64,000 nucleotides of DNA from Kurthia gibsonii (GCF_006539985.1 NZ_BJOB01000008.1:30184-94183); one strand, 5' to 3'. Positions 46,373 through 56,388 are shown, numbered from the stretch's first letter. Numbers and translations: made by a program. The notes: generated from the letters alone by a model not told the origin.

Positions 46373-47542
46373 TTATAGAAAGCATTGTCCATCCCCCCTG
46401 TATGTGTTAAACGCTCCTTTATATTTTTCACTGCGTACGAGGTGAAGTGCTTTAAAATGTTCGCATAATTCACCAGCCTTTGCATGTCGAAAATAAACTG
46501 TATCTCCAATTTCATAATGCTCTTTCGTACTCACTTTTAAAGGTGTTTGTACTTCCCCAGCCCCTTCAGTTGGATAATAAGTGAGACCTGCACTTAAAAT
46601 TGTCGGCTCTCTTTGTTCTGAAATACCTGAAGCGATATAACCCCCACCATGACAAACAATCGTATCTGATGTCGGCTTTCGCGTAACACGTAATGCGAAG
46701 CCAGCAGCCAATTCCAACTTTACTGATTTATGAAAATCAAAAATAGACGGTGCATAGAATCCAGAACCAATTGTTACTTCCGTTACTTCTTTACTATTCG
46801 CTGTGAACGCCAAACTACCTGTGCCACCACCATTTACAAATTGTAAATCTCCTACTTTTTGCTTTACGAGTGCCACCATTTGTTGCCTTAACTTCGTTAC
46901 CTTCTCTTTTGTTTGTTGCTGTAATTGTTGGATCATTAAGCCTTTCGCTTTATTTTTCAGCTGATTTTGAACACCAGCTAATTGCGCTTCGTACCCCATA
47001 ACCCCAACAATTTCAAGTGAGGACATCGCTTGAAGTTGATCGATTAATAACGAAGCATCATCAACTGTCGTAATCGATGAACGACGCGTGCCAAAATAAA
47101 CAATAGGTGTTTTAATCGATAGATTTAAATCAATACACACATTCACTTTGACTTCTTGTTCTTTTGCAATTTGGTGGAGCCAGCCTGCTTGCGCAAGTGC
47201 ATCAATCATAAAGGTGATATCCTTCCCTTTTTTAATCCATTTGCATAAATTTCGAACAGCTTCTGTTTCATAAACAGGATAGCCAATTAAAAAATGATTG
47301 AGTCCCTGTTGTGCTAAATAGTCTGTTTCTGCTGCTGAATATGTCATATATCCACACATATACGGTACATGTTCTTCTAAATAACGAAGTACTTCCACTG
47401 ACCGTACACTTTTAGTCGCAATACGGACGTGCTTTTCTTTTGCTTGGAGAGAGAGAGTTGTAATATTTGCATCCAGTGCATCTAAATCGAGCCACGCAAA
47501 TGGGCGCTCAAGTGTTTCAAAAACTTTTTTATATTTCTTCAA
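46373..47542 (-). CDS. Alanine racemase-fold PLP enzyme (amino acid deaminase/aldolase type)
   Basis: 389 residues. The N-terminal PLP barrel carries the cofactor lysine in HVRIATKSVRS; GGGTGSL and HGGGYIASG are typical of D-threonine aldolase/D-serine dehydratase-like proteins. TTG 47542, 9 nt after GGAGGTG, is preferred to the ATG at 47560 that overlaps that site. Coupled with a broken lactone oxidase gene 7 bp downstream, so the pathway may be lost. Substrate unknown. Confidence 0.82.
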   Translation of the reverse strand: MKKYKKVFETLERPFAWLDLDALDANITTLSLQAKEKHVRIATKSVRSVEVLRYLEEHVPYMCGYMTYSAAETDYLAQQGLNHFLIGYPVYETEAVRNLCKWIKKGKDITFMIDALAQAGWLHQIAKEQEVKVNVCIDLNLSIKTPIVYFGTRRSSITTVDDASLLIDQLQAMSSLEIVGVMGYEAQLAGVQNQLKNKAKGLMIQQLQQQTKEKVTKLRQQMVALVKQKVGDLQFVNGGGTGSLAFTANSKEVTEVTIGSGFYAPSIFDFHKSVKLELAAGFALRVTRKPTSDTIVCHGGGYIASGISEQREPTILSAGLTYYPTEGAGEVQTPLKVSTKEHYEIGDTVYFRHAKAGELCEHFKALHLVRSEKYKGAFNTYRGDGQCFL

Positions 47543-47581
47543 TGTAAAAAACACCTCCATTTCATTAAATACCCATTCAAG

Positions 47582-47644
47582 AAAAAAAAATACTCCTTTA
47601 TTTGAGAATCAAACGAATTCGTTCAGATTTCAAATAAAGGAGTA
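47582..47644 (-). terminator. Large inverted repeat, terminator of the 35-residue gene
   Basis: Perfect 15-bp arms TACTCCTTTATTTGA (47591-47605) and TCAAATAAAGGAGTA (47630-47644), then a nine-T run on the minus strand. Confidence 0.88.
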
Positions 47645-47676
47645 AATTATGTGTATGTGTATGTTCATATTATACA

Positions 47677-47784
47677 TCAATGAAATTCATAGAAATCAAT
47701 CGCAAAGTTGAGAATCACTAATGTATTGATTGCTAAGAAAAGTAAAGCCTGACGATTTAATTTTTTTGTTTCTAAAAATTCCAT
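47677..47784 (-). CDS. 35-residue membrane peptide
   Basis: ATG 47784 follows GGGAGG by 7 nt. A charged N-terminus (MEFLETKKLNRQ) leads into one hydrophobic segment (ALLFLAINTLVILNFAIDF). It has its own good promoter (-35 TTTACT, -10 TATAAT) and terminator, which strongly suggests a real gene. No family recognised; single-pass small membrane proteins often modulate larger partners. Confidence 0.65.
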   Translation of the reverse strand: MEFLETKKLNRQALLFLAINTLVILNFAIDFYEFH

Positions 47785-47817
47785 TGTAAAAACCTCCCTT
47801 GTTTTTGAATTGTTCTT

Positions 47818-47846
47818 ATTATAAATCTTGAAAAATAAAAAGTAAA
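47818..47846 (-). promoter_or_regulatory. Promoter of the 35-residue gene
   Basis: Minus strand -35 TTTACT (47846-47841), 17-bp spacer, -10 TATAAT (47823-47818). Confidence 0.55.
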
Positions 47847-47884
47847 ACATTTTGTCTATTTTGTGACAACTTTTTTTCAATCTT

Positions 47885-47913
47885 TTGTCTTCGTTTGTCT
47901 ACTCCCTTATAAT
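47885..47913 (+). promoter_or_regulatory. Promoter of pncA
   Basis: -35 TTGTCT (47885-47890), 17-bp spacer, perfect -10 TATAAT (47908-47913), 26 bp before the ATG. Confidence 0.7.
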
Positions 47914-47938
47914 GATTGAAAAGGAGTGGATTAATTTT

Positions 47939-48493
47939 ATGAAAAAAGCATTACTTGTTATTGATTACACACGTGACTTTGTCGCGACAGATGGCGCTTT
48001 AACGTGTGGGATTCCTGGTCAATTGATTGAACAATGTATTTCGAGCTTGATTCAAACTTTTCATACGCAAGGAGAATGTATTTTTTTCTTGAATGATTTA
48101 CATCAAGAGCAGGATCCACATCATCCAGAATCTTCTCTATTCCCACCACATAATATAGAAGGAACAGATGGACGACTCTTGTATGGCTCCATTCAAACAA
48201 TTTACGAAAAAATAAAAAGTCAACCGAATGTTTTTTCGATTGATAAAACGCGTTATAGTGCTTTTGCAGGTACTCCACTTGCTCTTTTATTAAATGAAAG
48301 AGGTATTCGCGAACTAACGCTTGTTGGAGTTTGCACGGATATTTGCATTTTGCATACAGCAGTCGACGCTTATAATCTCGGCTACGATTGCACTATTTAT
48401 ACAAAGGGTGTCGCAAGTTTTAATAAGACAGGACATGAATGGGCATTGCAACATTTTCAATCGAGTCTTGGTTTCACGATTGAACATGATTAA
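47939..48493 (+). CDS. pncA: Nicotinamidase / cysteine hydrolase
   Basis: 184 residues, isochorismatase-like fold, very like B. subtilis PncA (YueJ). It turns nicotinamide into nicotinate for NAD salvage. Catalytic triad residues: Asp in VIDYTRDF, Lys in DKTRYSAFAGT and Cys in GVCTDICILHTAVDAY. Metal-binding DLHQEQDPHHPES region is present. ATG 47939 after AAAAGGAG. Confidence 0.94.
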   Translation: MKKALLVIDYTRDFVATDGALTCGIPGQLIEQCISSLIQTFHTQGECIFFLNDLHQEQDPHHPESSLFPPHNIEGTDGRLLYGSIQTIYEKIKSQPNVFSIDKTRYSAFAGTPLALLLNERGIRELTLVGVCTDICILHTAVDAYNLGYDCTIYTKGVASFNKTGHEWALQHFQSSLGFTIEHD

Positions 48494-48503
48494 TTTTAAA
48501 ATA

Positions 48504-48552
48504 AAAAATACAGAAGATGACATGAAAAATTATGTCGTCTCCTGTATTTATT
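48504..48552 (+). terminator. Terminator of pncA
   Basis: AAATACAGaAGAtGACAT pairs with ATGTCgTCtCCTGTATTT and a T-rich tail. Confidence 0.85.
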
Positions 48553-48604
48553 TTAATTGATGATTTGTATTATTGTCGTGTGCATGGTATCACTGTTGAA
48601 TAAT

Positions 48605-48898
48605 TTAGTCGTGCAGTTGTCTTGGTCTCTCTAAATAAACCCAATAAAATGCATATATCTTTTGAAGTTTATGTTGTCTCATTTGTTTTTTCAATCGCTG
48701 ATACCATAAAAACAATCCAAAATAAATAAACAACCCAGCTAACCCACATTCAATTAAGAAAAGGGGCATCTTTTCAAAAAACACATGAAATCCAACAATA
48801 AAAAAGAGTGCTATCATGAATAAACCAGCAGCTATACAGGCTATAATCGGTACCCATGAAATTCGATGCACGCTATGTTTGAAGCTCATACTTTCCAT
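48605..48898 (-). CDS. Small two-TM protein of unknown function
   Basis: 97 residues with two hydrophobic stretches (about 15-35 and 46-64) and a basic C-terminus (RLKKQMRQHKLQK). Likely a membrane protein with a cytoplasmic tail. Two ATGs (48898 and 48889) could start it; GGAGAG is near the first. Unknown family. Confidence 0.5.
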   Translation of the reverse strand: MESMSFKHSVHRISWVPIIACIAAGLFMIALFFIVGFHVFFEKMPLFLIECGLAGLFIYFGLFLWYQRLKKQMRQHKLQKIYAFYWVYLERPRQLHD

Positions 48899-48925
48899 CT
48901 CTCTCCATATCTACTTTGTCGCAAC

Positions 48926-48960
48926 AAAAAAAGGAACAACGAAATGTAGCTCCTTTTTTT
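48926..48960 (-). terminator. Terminator of the 48981 gene
   Basis: AAAAAAAGGA and TCCTTTTTTT frame a short hairpin, with a seven-T tail on the minus strand. Confidence 0.7.
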
Positions 48961-48980
48961 GATTCTATACTTGTTGATTC

Positions 48981-49385
48981 TTAGAAGTCTAACGGTAGAT
49001 GAACCGCTTTACGCGAATCCATCGTTGTTAAAAAGTTTACGATTGGGCGTAATTGTTGTTTTAATACATACCAACCGTCTTCATACATCTTTTGTGAAGC
49101 AGCTTCCATATCAATTTGACCTTCCATGTCAATTGTGAAATAACCACTAATCGTTGCTTCGATATGACGACGGAATTGTAAATCGATTAAATCAATTTGA
49201 CCAATAATTTGTGCGCCTTCTAAGTCTTCTGAGAAACCCACTTTAACGTCTTTTACAAGATGATACTCATCATCATCGTCAACGTCCACTTGTTTTTCTT
49301 CTAATAACTCAAGTAATTCTTTTTCTTCTAATAAATCGAATTTAATATTGAATATATCAAAGTCGTGAAATTCTACTATTCTCAA
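48981..49385 (-). CDS. Acidic protein of unknown function
   Basis: 134 residues, very acidic in the first half (VDVDDDDEYH). No membrane segment. It starts with TTG (49385) after AAGGGTGAAGG. No family recognised. It has its own terminator and stands between two membrane protein genes. Confidence 0.55.
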   Translation of the reverse strand: MRIVEFHDFDIFNIKFDLLEEKELLELLEEKQVDVDDDDEYHLVKDVKVGFSEDLEGAQIIGQIDLIDLQFRRHIEATISGYFTIDMEGQIDMEAASQKMYEDGWYVLKQQLRPIVNFLTTMDSRKAVHLPLDF

Positions 49386-49455
49386 GAACCTTCACCCTTC
49401 CGCCTGTGATTAATCTTATTATACCAAAAAACACCGTTCTACTAAATAAAAACCA

Positions 49456-50895
49456 TTAATGGCGAACTTTATTTTTTTGTAACATTGTCGCTAGTAGAAA
49501 AGCGATTAGTGCAAAGACAGTTGCACCGATATAAACCACTTGTACACCGCTCGTAATAATATGAAGTAAGTCATTCATTTCAGCTTTTGTAAATAATTGA
49601 TGATCGAACGAGCCATTCAATTGAATCTCACCTTTATCTAAATCGCGTAAAGGCTGGCTTGTCATGATGTTAAATAACACACCGAAAAAGGCTGCGCCAA
49701 GTGATTGACTAAAGGTATTCGTAAATGAATTTAAACCAATTGAAATGCCTACTTCATCTGGTTTTGCTGCTGCTTGAACCGTTAAAATAATCAGTGGCGC
49801 AATTAACCCCATTCCTGCACCGAGTACTGCTGTACTTATACCCACATATACATACGATGAATCAGTTGTTAAAAAGGCTAACATTGTTGTACCTATGACA
49901 AGTAACAGTGTACCAGTTTGAATAATCACTTTGTTTGGGAAACGTCCGACTAATGTACCAACTAATACAGAGCTGACTGTCCACATAACGGTAAGCGGCG
50001 CAATAAGTAAACCTGCTTGTGTAGCGCTATTGCCTAAAATGGATTGACCATAGATAGGAATGTAGACAGAAACACTAATTGTAATCGACATCATCATAAA
50101 TGTCAGCCCATTTACAGTCATTAAACGACGGTTTTTAAAAAGTGTTAATGGAATAATCGGTTCTTTTGCGCGTAACTCGACACGAATGAATAGGAATAGT
50201 CCAATCAGTGAAATGGCATAATACGTAATTTGTTCGTTTGAACCCCAAATGCCTGTGTTACTTCCTTTAATAATGGATAGTAAGAAGGTGACAACAGTAA
50301 TTGAAAAGATAACTGCTCCTAAGTAGTCAATATGGTGTTTCTTTTTATGCACTTTTTCATCGTAGTAACGTGCAATTAAGAATAATGCACTTAAACCGAA
50401 TGGTACATTTAATAGGAAGATATAGTGCCAAGATAGTTGATCGACTAAATAGCCACCTAATAATGGACCTATAACACCTGCGACACCCCAAATCATCGAA
50501 ATATATCCTTGACCTTTTGCTCGTGCTTTTTCTGTTGGGAATAGTTCACCAACAATTGTTAATGTAATCGGAAGAATTGAACCCGCACCAATCCCTTGAA
50601 TTGCTCGGAAAATAATGAGCTGTACCATCGATTGTGATACTCCTGCTAGTAAGGAACCTGTAACGAAGATGCCAATACCGATAATAATCATCTTTTTACG
50701 TCCAAAAATATCGGCTAATTTACCGAATAGAATCGTGGCAATGGCAGATGCTAATAAGTAAGCTGAATAAATCCAACTAATCAGCTCAACACCCGATAAA
50801 TCTGCTGTGATACTCGGGATTGCAGTTGCAACAATCGTTCCTTCAATCGCTGCGAGTGCTGTAGCGAGTAATACTGCTAAAAATACTTTATTCAT
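49456..50895 (-). CDS. 14-TM MFS drug transporter (DHA2, EmrB/QacA type)
   Basis: 479 residues, 14 hydrophobic segments. The N-terminal TAIPSITADLSGV and GKLADIFGRKKMIIIG, and the motif C IWGVAGVIGPLLGGYLVDQL, are typical of EmrB/LmrB/QacA exporters. RBS GAAAGGA. No regulator gene adjoins it. Drug range unknown. Confidence 0.93.
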   Translation of the reverse strand: MNKVFLAVLLATALAAIEGTIVATAIPSITADLSGVELISWIYSAYLLASAIATILFGKLADIFGRKKMIIIGIGIFVTGSLLAGVSQSMVQLIIFRAIQGIGAGSILPITLTIVGELFPTEKARAKGQGYISMIWGVAGVIGPLLGGYLVDQLSWHYIFLLNVPFGLSALFLIARYYDEKVHKKKHHIDYLGAVIFSITVVTFLLSIIKGSNTGIWGSNEQITYYAISLIGLFLFIRVELRAKEPIIPLTLFKNRRLMTVNGLTFMMMSITISVSVYIPIYGQSILGNSATQAGLLIAPLTVMWTVSSVLVGTLVGRFPNKVIIQTGTLLLVIGTTMLAFLTTDSSYVYVGISTAVLGAGMGLIAPLIILTVQAAAKPDEVGISIGLNSFTNTFSQSLGAAFFGVLFNIMTSQPLRDLDKGEIQLNGSFDHQLFTKAEMNDLLHIITSGVQVVYIGATVFALIAFLLATMLQKNKVRH

Positions 50896-51091
50896 TTTTT
50901 AAATCCTTTCATGTTCCAGCTTATATATAAATATATATTATAGCACGATATTTTCTATTCTTAATACAAATCCCGTTCAAAAATCCCTATTTTTGTTAGA
51001 TTATCTATTTTATTTTTAATTTTTTCTTGAATACAATCGTACAGTTACGGTATCGTTAAGAAGATTATTTTATAAAAGGTGGTTTTATCCT

Positions 51092-51481
51092 ATGTGGAAC
51101 GAATTTAAACAGTTTGCCTTCAAAGGTAACGTAATCGATTTAGCAATCGGGGTTGTCATTGGGGGTGCTTTCGGTAAAATTGTTAGTTCGCTTGTAAACA
51201 ATATTATTATGCCCTTACTCGCTAAGATTTTGGGTTCAGAAAAACAATTTGAAGACTTAACTGCTTTTGGCATTCAATACGGTGCATTTATACAAAGTGT
51301 ATTTGACTTCTTTATTATCGCTGCTGCAATCTTCTTCTTTGTACGTACGTTAAATAAACTACAATTTGCTAAAAAGAAGGAAGAAGAAGTCGAAGAAGCT
51401 CCAAAAGAAACAACAGATGATGTATTAAAGGAAATTCGCGACTTGCTACGCGCACAAGCTGAAAAAGATAAGACTGAATAA
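51092..51481 (+). CDS. mscL: Large-conductance mechanosensitive channel
   Basis: 129 residues: [24 protein letters not shown] (split as [12 protein letters not shown] and [15 protein letters not shown]) forms the gate helix TM1, TM2 follows ([15 protein letters not shown]), then a charged tail helix. Pentamer that opens under membrane tension to save cells from osmotic shock. RBS AAAGGTGG. Confidence 0.97.
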   Translation: MWNEFKQFAFKGNVIDLAIGVVIGGAFGKIVSSLVNNIIMPLLAKILGSEKQFEDLTAFGIQYGAFIQSVFDFFIIAAAIFFFVRTLNKLQFAKKKEEEVEEAPKETTDDVLKEIRDLLRAQAEKDKTE

Positions 51482-51484
51482 AAT

Positions 51485-51536
51485 AAACAGGCTAGAGTTT
51501 GACGTTTTTTATACGTAAACCCTAGCCTGTTTTTTT
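51485..51536 (+). terminator. Terminator of mscL
   Basis: AAACAGGCTAG pairs with CTAGCCTGTTT, inner GTTT/AAAC and ACG/CGT pairs, then seven T. Confidence 0.92.
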
Positions 51537-51555
51537 CTTCTATTATAGATTGAAA

Positions 51556-52410
51556 TTATTTCGCTAATGTTAAAAGCATTTCTCGAATTGTTTTACATGC
51601 GACTGCTGTTGAACCACCCGAAACGTCATATTGTGGTGATAATTCCACAATATCTGCTGCCACAATGTGATTGAGTGATTGGAATGATTGAATCGCTTCC
51701 ATTAATTCACGATATGTCCAGCCACCCGGTTCTGGTGTACCTGTTCCAGGAAAGATACTTGGATCTAATACATCTAAATCAATTGTAATATAAACGGGTA
51801 CATCACGTAACTTTTCAATTGTCTCTTGTAAAGTTGTAGCTGTGAAAGGTTCTAAATGTGTGTGTTCTTTCGCCCAGTCAAACTCTTCTTTCGTACCAGA
51901 ACGAATGCCAAATTGGAAGATTCGTCCATCACCTAAAAAATCATGACAGCGACGAATCACTGTCGCATGTGATAATTCTTCACCTAAAAATTCTTGGCGT
52001 AAATCTGTATGTGCATCCAAATGAATCACATGTAAATTCGGATATTTTTCATAGGCTGCTTGAATCGTTGGCAAACTAACTAAATGTTCTCCTCCAACCA
52101 TCATAAACTTTTTACCATCTGCTACTACTTGACGCGTATAGTCTAAAATCTCTCGCATCGCTTTTTCTGTATTACCAAATGGAAGTTCTACTTCACCACC
52201 ATCAAATACACGCGTATCTTCTAAATCACGTTGTAAATAAGGAGAATATGTTTCTAAACCATATGAATCAGGACGAATCGCTTGCATCGCAAATCGTGTA
52301 CCCGGACGGAAGCTTGTTGTACCATCAAAAGGAATACCGAATAACACGATATCGGCTTCATCGTATGCAGCTTCACATGCAATAAAAGTACTAATATTTT
52401 TATTCTTCAC
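51556..52410 (-). CDS. speB: Agmatinase
   Basis: 284 residues, ureohydrolase family; splits agmatine to putrescine and urea. Mn ligands in GGEHLVSLP, HLDAHTDLR and ITIDLDVLDPS. Last of the metK-speADEB operon, overlapping speE by 11 bp. Confidence 0.95.
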   Translation of the reverse strand: MKNKNISTFIACEAAYDEADIVLFGIPFDGTTSFRPGTRFAMQAIRPDSYGLETYSPYLQRDLEDTRVFDGGEVELPFGNTEKAMREILDYTRQVVADGKKFMMVGGEHLVSLPTIQAAYEKYPNLHVIHLDAHTDLRQEFLGEELSHATVIRRCHDFLGDGRIFQFGIRSGTKEEFDWAKEHTHLEPFTATTLQETIEKLRDVPVYITIDLDVLDPSIFPGTGTPEPGGWTYRELMEAIQSFQSLNHIVAADIVELSPQYDVSGGSTAVACKTIREMLLTLAK

Positions 52411-53257
52411 GTGCTAACTTCTCCTTCACAAATGTTGGCAGCATGAATGCTCCTACATGCAAATCTGTATTGTAATATTTTGTGTGTAAACCGAAATTTG
52501 ACCATGCTTCTGCTTGTACATCTTGAATTGGATCAAATTTTTTCGAAGCGAATCCGAATAACCAATGTCCTGATGGATACGTCGGCATATGGAATTGATA
52601 TACTTTTGCAATATCAAAAATCTTCTTAATTTTCGTATGTGCTTTACGCATATTTTCTGCGTATTCCGCAAAATATGGTGACTCATGTTGATTAATTAGA
52701 ATACCTTCTGCTGAAAGAACGCGGTGACATTCTTGGTAGAAAGCAGTAGTGAATAGCCCTTCCCCTACTGAAATCGGGTCTGTTGAGTCCACTAAAATTA
52801 AATCAAAAGATGCGTCAGGTGCGTTTTGAACATATGCTAAACCATCGTCAAAAATCATTTCCATACGTGAATCTTCTTCTACACCAGCTGCTGTAATCGG
52901 TAAATATTTTTGGCTTAGTCGGAAAACAAGCTCATCAATTTCTACCATTACGACTTTTTCAACGGATTTATAGCGTAGTACTTCACGTGCTGTACCGCCA
53001 TCGCCTCCACCAATAATTAATACTTTTTTGATATTCGGATTTGTCGCAAAAGCGGGATGTGTAATCATATCATGATAGACAAATTCGTCTTTTTCGTTGA
53101 CCATCATTAAGCCATCAAGCGTAAAGAATGTACCAAATTCTTCGCCTTTATAAAAATCAATTTGTTGGAATGGAGAGGCTTCACTATGCAGCTTTTCTTC
53201 GTAAGCGATTGAAAATTGGCAATCTTCGCTCCATTGTTCTGTATAGTATTTCTTCAT
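52400..53257 (-). CDS. speE: Spermidine synthase
   Basis: 285 residues. Moves aminopropyl from decarboxylated SAM to putrescine. LIIGGGDGGTAREVLRY, VEIDELV and LILVDSTDPISVGEGLF are typical of the family. Shares one base with the speD stop. Confidence 0.96.
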   Translation of the reverse strand: MKKYYTEQWSEDCQFSIAYEEKLHSEASPFQQIDFYKGEEFGTFFTLDGLMMVNEKDEFVYHDMITHPAFATNPNIKKVLIIGGGDGGTAREVLRYKSVEKVVMVEIDELVFRLSQKYLPITAAGVEEDSRMEMIFDDGLAYVQNAPDASFDLILVDSTDPISVGEGLFTTAFYQECHRVLSAEGILINQHESPYFAEYAENMRKAHTKIKKIFDIAKVYQFHMPTYPSGHWLFGFASKKFDPIQDVQAEAWSNFGLHTKYYNTDLHVGAFMLPTFVKEKLAREE

Positions 53258-53694
53258 TATACTGTCGCCTCCACATACTGCTCTTGTTTCACTGTAATCT
53301 CTGCAATCTCTTGTTGGGCGAACTGACGAATTTTATCCGCCATACCACGTGGTACTTCGAATGATTCTGTCTTTTTCGCTTGCAGCTTTTGCTCTAAATA
53401 TTCTGCTGCTTTCCAAGGGCTAACAGAGTCACCACATGTGTAGACATCCACTGATGCAAAACCATATTCTGGCCACGTATGGATTGTTAAGTGCGATTCT
53501 GCAATGATTACAGCACCTGATACGCCATATGGATTAAAGTGGTGGAAACAAGATTCTACGATTGTAGCGCCTGAGTAGTCGGCTGCTTCATTCATAAATT
53601 GCTCAATTAATTTATTTTGCTCAATAATTTCTGCTGGACAACCATAAAATTCGATTAATACATGTCTACCTAATGTTGATAATTCAATACTCAT
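53257..53694 (-). CDS. speD: S-adenosylmethionine decarboxylase proenzyme
   Basis: 145 residues, bacterial short type. The self-cleaving site lies at Glu66-Ser67 in AESHLTIHTWPEYG; Ser67 becomes the pyruvoyl group. It supplies decarboxylated SAM to SpeE. Overlaps speA by 4 bp (ATGA). Confidence 0.96.
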   Translation of the reverse strand: MSIELSTLGRHVLIEFYGCPAEIIEQNKLIEQFMNEAADYSGATIVESCFHHFNPYGVSGAVIIAESHLTIHTWPEYGFASVDVYTCGDSVSPWKAAEYLEQKLQAKKTESFEVPRGMADKIRQFAQQEIAEITVKQEQYVEATV

Positions 53695-55178
53695 TGATCC
53701 TCATCCTTTACGACCGTTATTTTTTCCGGAAATTCATTTTCTGAAAGAATATTACCAATTTTCCGATTATAATAGTTATATAATGTCACGACTTTTTGTG
53801 TAATTTTTTCTCCTGGAATAATTAAAGGGATACCTGGTGGATAAATCATAATCGTCTCTGCACTCGTGCGACCAATTGATTGCTCAATCGGTATAATTTC
53901 CTGTGCTGCATAATTTGCCTGTTGCGGTGTCATAATGATGGGATTAATCTCATCATTCACAACCATTTCGAGTTGAAGCGACTGCGTTTTTGCATAGCGC
54001 ATCTCCAAATCTTGTAAGGCATAAACTAGGCGATTAAGCGACTCCGCCGTATCAGCGTACGTGATGACGAACATCACGACATATCCTTCTGCTAATTCCG
54101 CTTGAATACCATATTCTTTTTTCAATAGGCTATACACTTCAAAACCTGTTAATCCTAAATCATTTACACGAACAACTAATTTCGTCCAATCATATGCTTG
54201 TCCAAACTGCTTGTGCATATAAGACTCCTTTAAAACTTCATAATGAGTCATAGCATCAATTCGTTGGATTGCTGTCATGAAGAGTGGCTTCAATTTTTCA
54301 AGCTGCTCCGCTCCGTAAAGCGCAAAATCACGTCTTGCTACATCAAGTGAGCTCATTAATAAATAACTTGCACTTGTTGTTTGTAGCATATTCAATACTT
54401 TTTGCACCTTCCCTTGTGAAAGGCGTGTTGTATTTTGTAATAAAATTGAACTTTGTGTCAAACTCCCACCTGTTTTATGCATGCTAATTGTGGCTAAATC
54501 TGCACCAGCTTGCATCGCATCAACTTGTTGAATTGCTGAAAGATGCGCCCCGTGTGCACTGTCAACAAGAACGAGCATGCCTCTTTCATGCGCCCATGTG
54601 CAAATTGCTTCGAGTTCATTCATCGCACCGAAATATGTTGGATACGTAATCAGTAAGACTTTTGCTTCTGGATGTTCATCCAGCGCTTTTTTTACTTGTT
54701 CCAATGTAATATTATGTGCGATACCAAAATGTTGATCGACAGTTGGCTGTATAAAGACGGGCATTGCCCCGCTTAGCATAATGCCATTCATCACAGATTT
54801 ATGGCAATTACGCGGTACAAGTATCGCATCATTCGGTTTACAAGTAGCTAAAATCATCGCTAAAATCCCGACAGTTGTGCCATTTACTAAAAAGTATGCT
54901 GCATCTGCATGAAAAGCTTCAGCTGCTAGTTGTTGCGCCTCTTTAATCACTGATACAGGATGGCTTAATAAATCGAGTTCTTGCATCGAGTTTGCATCCA
55001 TCTTCAGTGTCATCTCACCTAATGTCGCTGTCATCGGGTGTAATACACCTCGTTTATGACCTGGCACATCAAATGGCGTGACATCACTTTTCGCATAATT
55101 GACAAGCGCATCATACAGTGGTGTTTGGGCTTGAGCCTGTGCGAAACGTGTTTGTTCCGCACTTGCTACAATGACCAT
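53691..55178 (-). CDS. speA: Arginine (Orn/Lys/Arg) decarboxylase, aminotransferase-fold
   Basis: 495 residues, PLP fold type I as B. subtilis SpeA. DVPGHKRGVLHP near the start, FLVNGTTVGILAM and the PLP lysine in ISMHKTGGSLTQSS are visible. Because speB follows, arginine is the likely substrate, giving agmatine. ATG overlaps the metK stop by one base (TAATG). Confidence 0.93.
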   Translation of the reverse strand: MVIVASAEQTRFAQAQAQTPLYDALVNYAKSDVTPFDVPGHKRGVLHPMTATLGEMTLKMDANSMQELDLLSHPVSVIKEAQQLAAEAFHADAAYFLVNGTTVGILAMILATCKPNDAILVPRNCHKSVMNGIMLSGAMPVFIQPTVDQHFGIAHNITLEQVKKALDEHPEAKVLLITYPTYFGAMNELEAICTWAHERGMLVLVDSAHGAHLSAIQQVDAMQAGADLATISMHKTGGSLTQSSILLQNTTRLSQGKVQKVLNMLQTTSASYLLMSSLDVARRDFALYGAEQLEKLKPLFMTAIQRIDAMTHYEVLKESYMHKQFGQAYDWTKLVVRVNDLGLTGFEVYSLLKKEYGIQAELAEGYVVMFVITYADTAESLNRLVYALQDLEMRYAKTQSLQLEMVVNDEINPIIMTPQQANYAAQEIIPIEQSIGRTSAETIMIYPPGIPLIIPGEKITQKVVTLYNYYNRKIGNILSENEFPEKITVVKDEDQ

Positions 55179-56350
55179 TATTGCTCCGCAGCAACTGCTA
55201 AAAGTTGCTGTAAGGCATCAACTTTATTTAATCGCTCCCATGGTAAATCAAGTTCTTGACGACCAAAATGTCCATAAGCTGCAACTTGATTGTATTGTGG
55301 TTTGCGTAAATCAAGCATGTCGATAATGCCATTCGGTGTTAAGTCGAATGTTTGACGAATCGCGTGAATGATATCTTGTTGTGCTACACGTTCTGTTCCA
55401 AATGTCTCGACTGCAATACTGATGGGTTCACTTACACCAATTGCATACGATAACTGAATTTCACAGCGTTCTGCTAATTCAGCTGCTACGATATTTTTAG
55501 CGACATAACGTGCTGCATATGCTGCTGAGCGGTCTACTTTTGTACAGTCTTTTCCTGAAAAAGCACCGCCACCGTGACGCGCTGCACCGCCATATGTATC
55601 GACGATAATTTTACGACCTGTCAGTCCAGCATCTCCATGTGGCCCACCTACAACAAAGCGACCTGTTGGATTAATTAAAATACGGAAGTTCATGTTCATA
55701 TTGAATTTTGCTGCTACATAACCAATGATTTGCTCTTTAACATAGTTTTTAAACGCTTGTTCATCATATTCTTCGTCGTGTTGAATTGACATTAATACGG
55801 TATCCACTTGAGGATGCTCGCGGTTTGAATAATCAATTGTTACTTGTGACTTCATATCAGGACGAGCCCATTTGAAGTCGCCATTTTTACGTAACATCGA
55901 AGCACGTTTTACTAATTCATGTGCCATTTCAATGGCAAGTGGCATATAGTTCTCTGTTTCAGAAGTCGCATAACCAAACATAATTCCTTGGTCTCCTGCG
56001 CCAACATCTTGTGTATCGCTTGAGGCATCTACGCCCATCGCAATATCAGGTGATTGTGTGTGCACTAGCACTTGAACATCACATGTATGTCCATCAATGC
56101 CCCATGCATCATCTGTGTAACCAATGTTCACCAATGTATCACGCGCAATTTTTTCATAATCAAGTACAGCTGTTGTCGTAATTTCTCCGCCAACAATGAC
56201 CGTATTCGTCGTAGTGAAAACTTCACATGCTACACGTGCAAACGGATCCTCTCTTAGTGCTGCATCAAGTACAGCGTCTGAAATTTGATCGGCAATCTTG
56301 TCTGGATGTCCCTCTGAAACGGACTCTGATGTAAATAATACTTTTTCCAA
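55178..56350 (-). CDS. metK: S-adenosylmethionine synthase
   Basis: 390 residues. Makes SAM from Met and [35 protein letters not shown] and [19 protein letters not shown] are the family marks. The frame is open to 56407, but the codons before 56350 lie in the leader terminator; TTG 56350 gives the normal N-terminus and GGAG lies 13 nt before. First gene of the polyamine operon, an unusual place for metK. Confidence 0.96.
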   Translation of the reverse strand: MEKVLFTSESVSEGHPDKIADQISDAVLDAALREDPFARVACEVFTTTNTVIVGGEITTTAVLDYEKIARDTLVNIGYTDDAWGIDGHTCDVQVLVHTQSPDIAMGVDASSDTQDVGAGDQGIMFGYATSETENYMPLAIEMAHELVKRASMLRKNGDFKWARPDMKSQVTIDYSNREHPQVDTVLMSIQHDEEYDEQAFKNYVKEQIIGYVAAKFNMNMNFRILINPTGRFVVGGPHGDAGLTGRKIIVDTYGGAARHGGGAFSGKDCTKVDRSAAYAARYVAKNIVAAELAERCEIQLSYAIGVSEPISIAVETFGTERVAQQDIIHAIRQTFDLTPNGIIDMLDLRKPQYNQVAAYGHFGRQELDLPWERLNKVDALQQLLAVAAEQ

Positions 56351-56388
56351 TTTCTTGTTAATTCTCCTAACTTTTGCAAATTTAGGCA

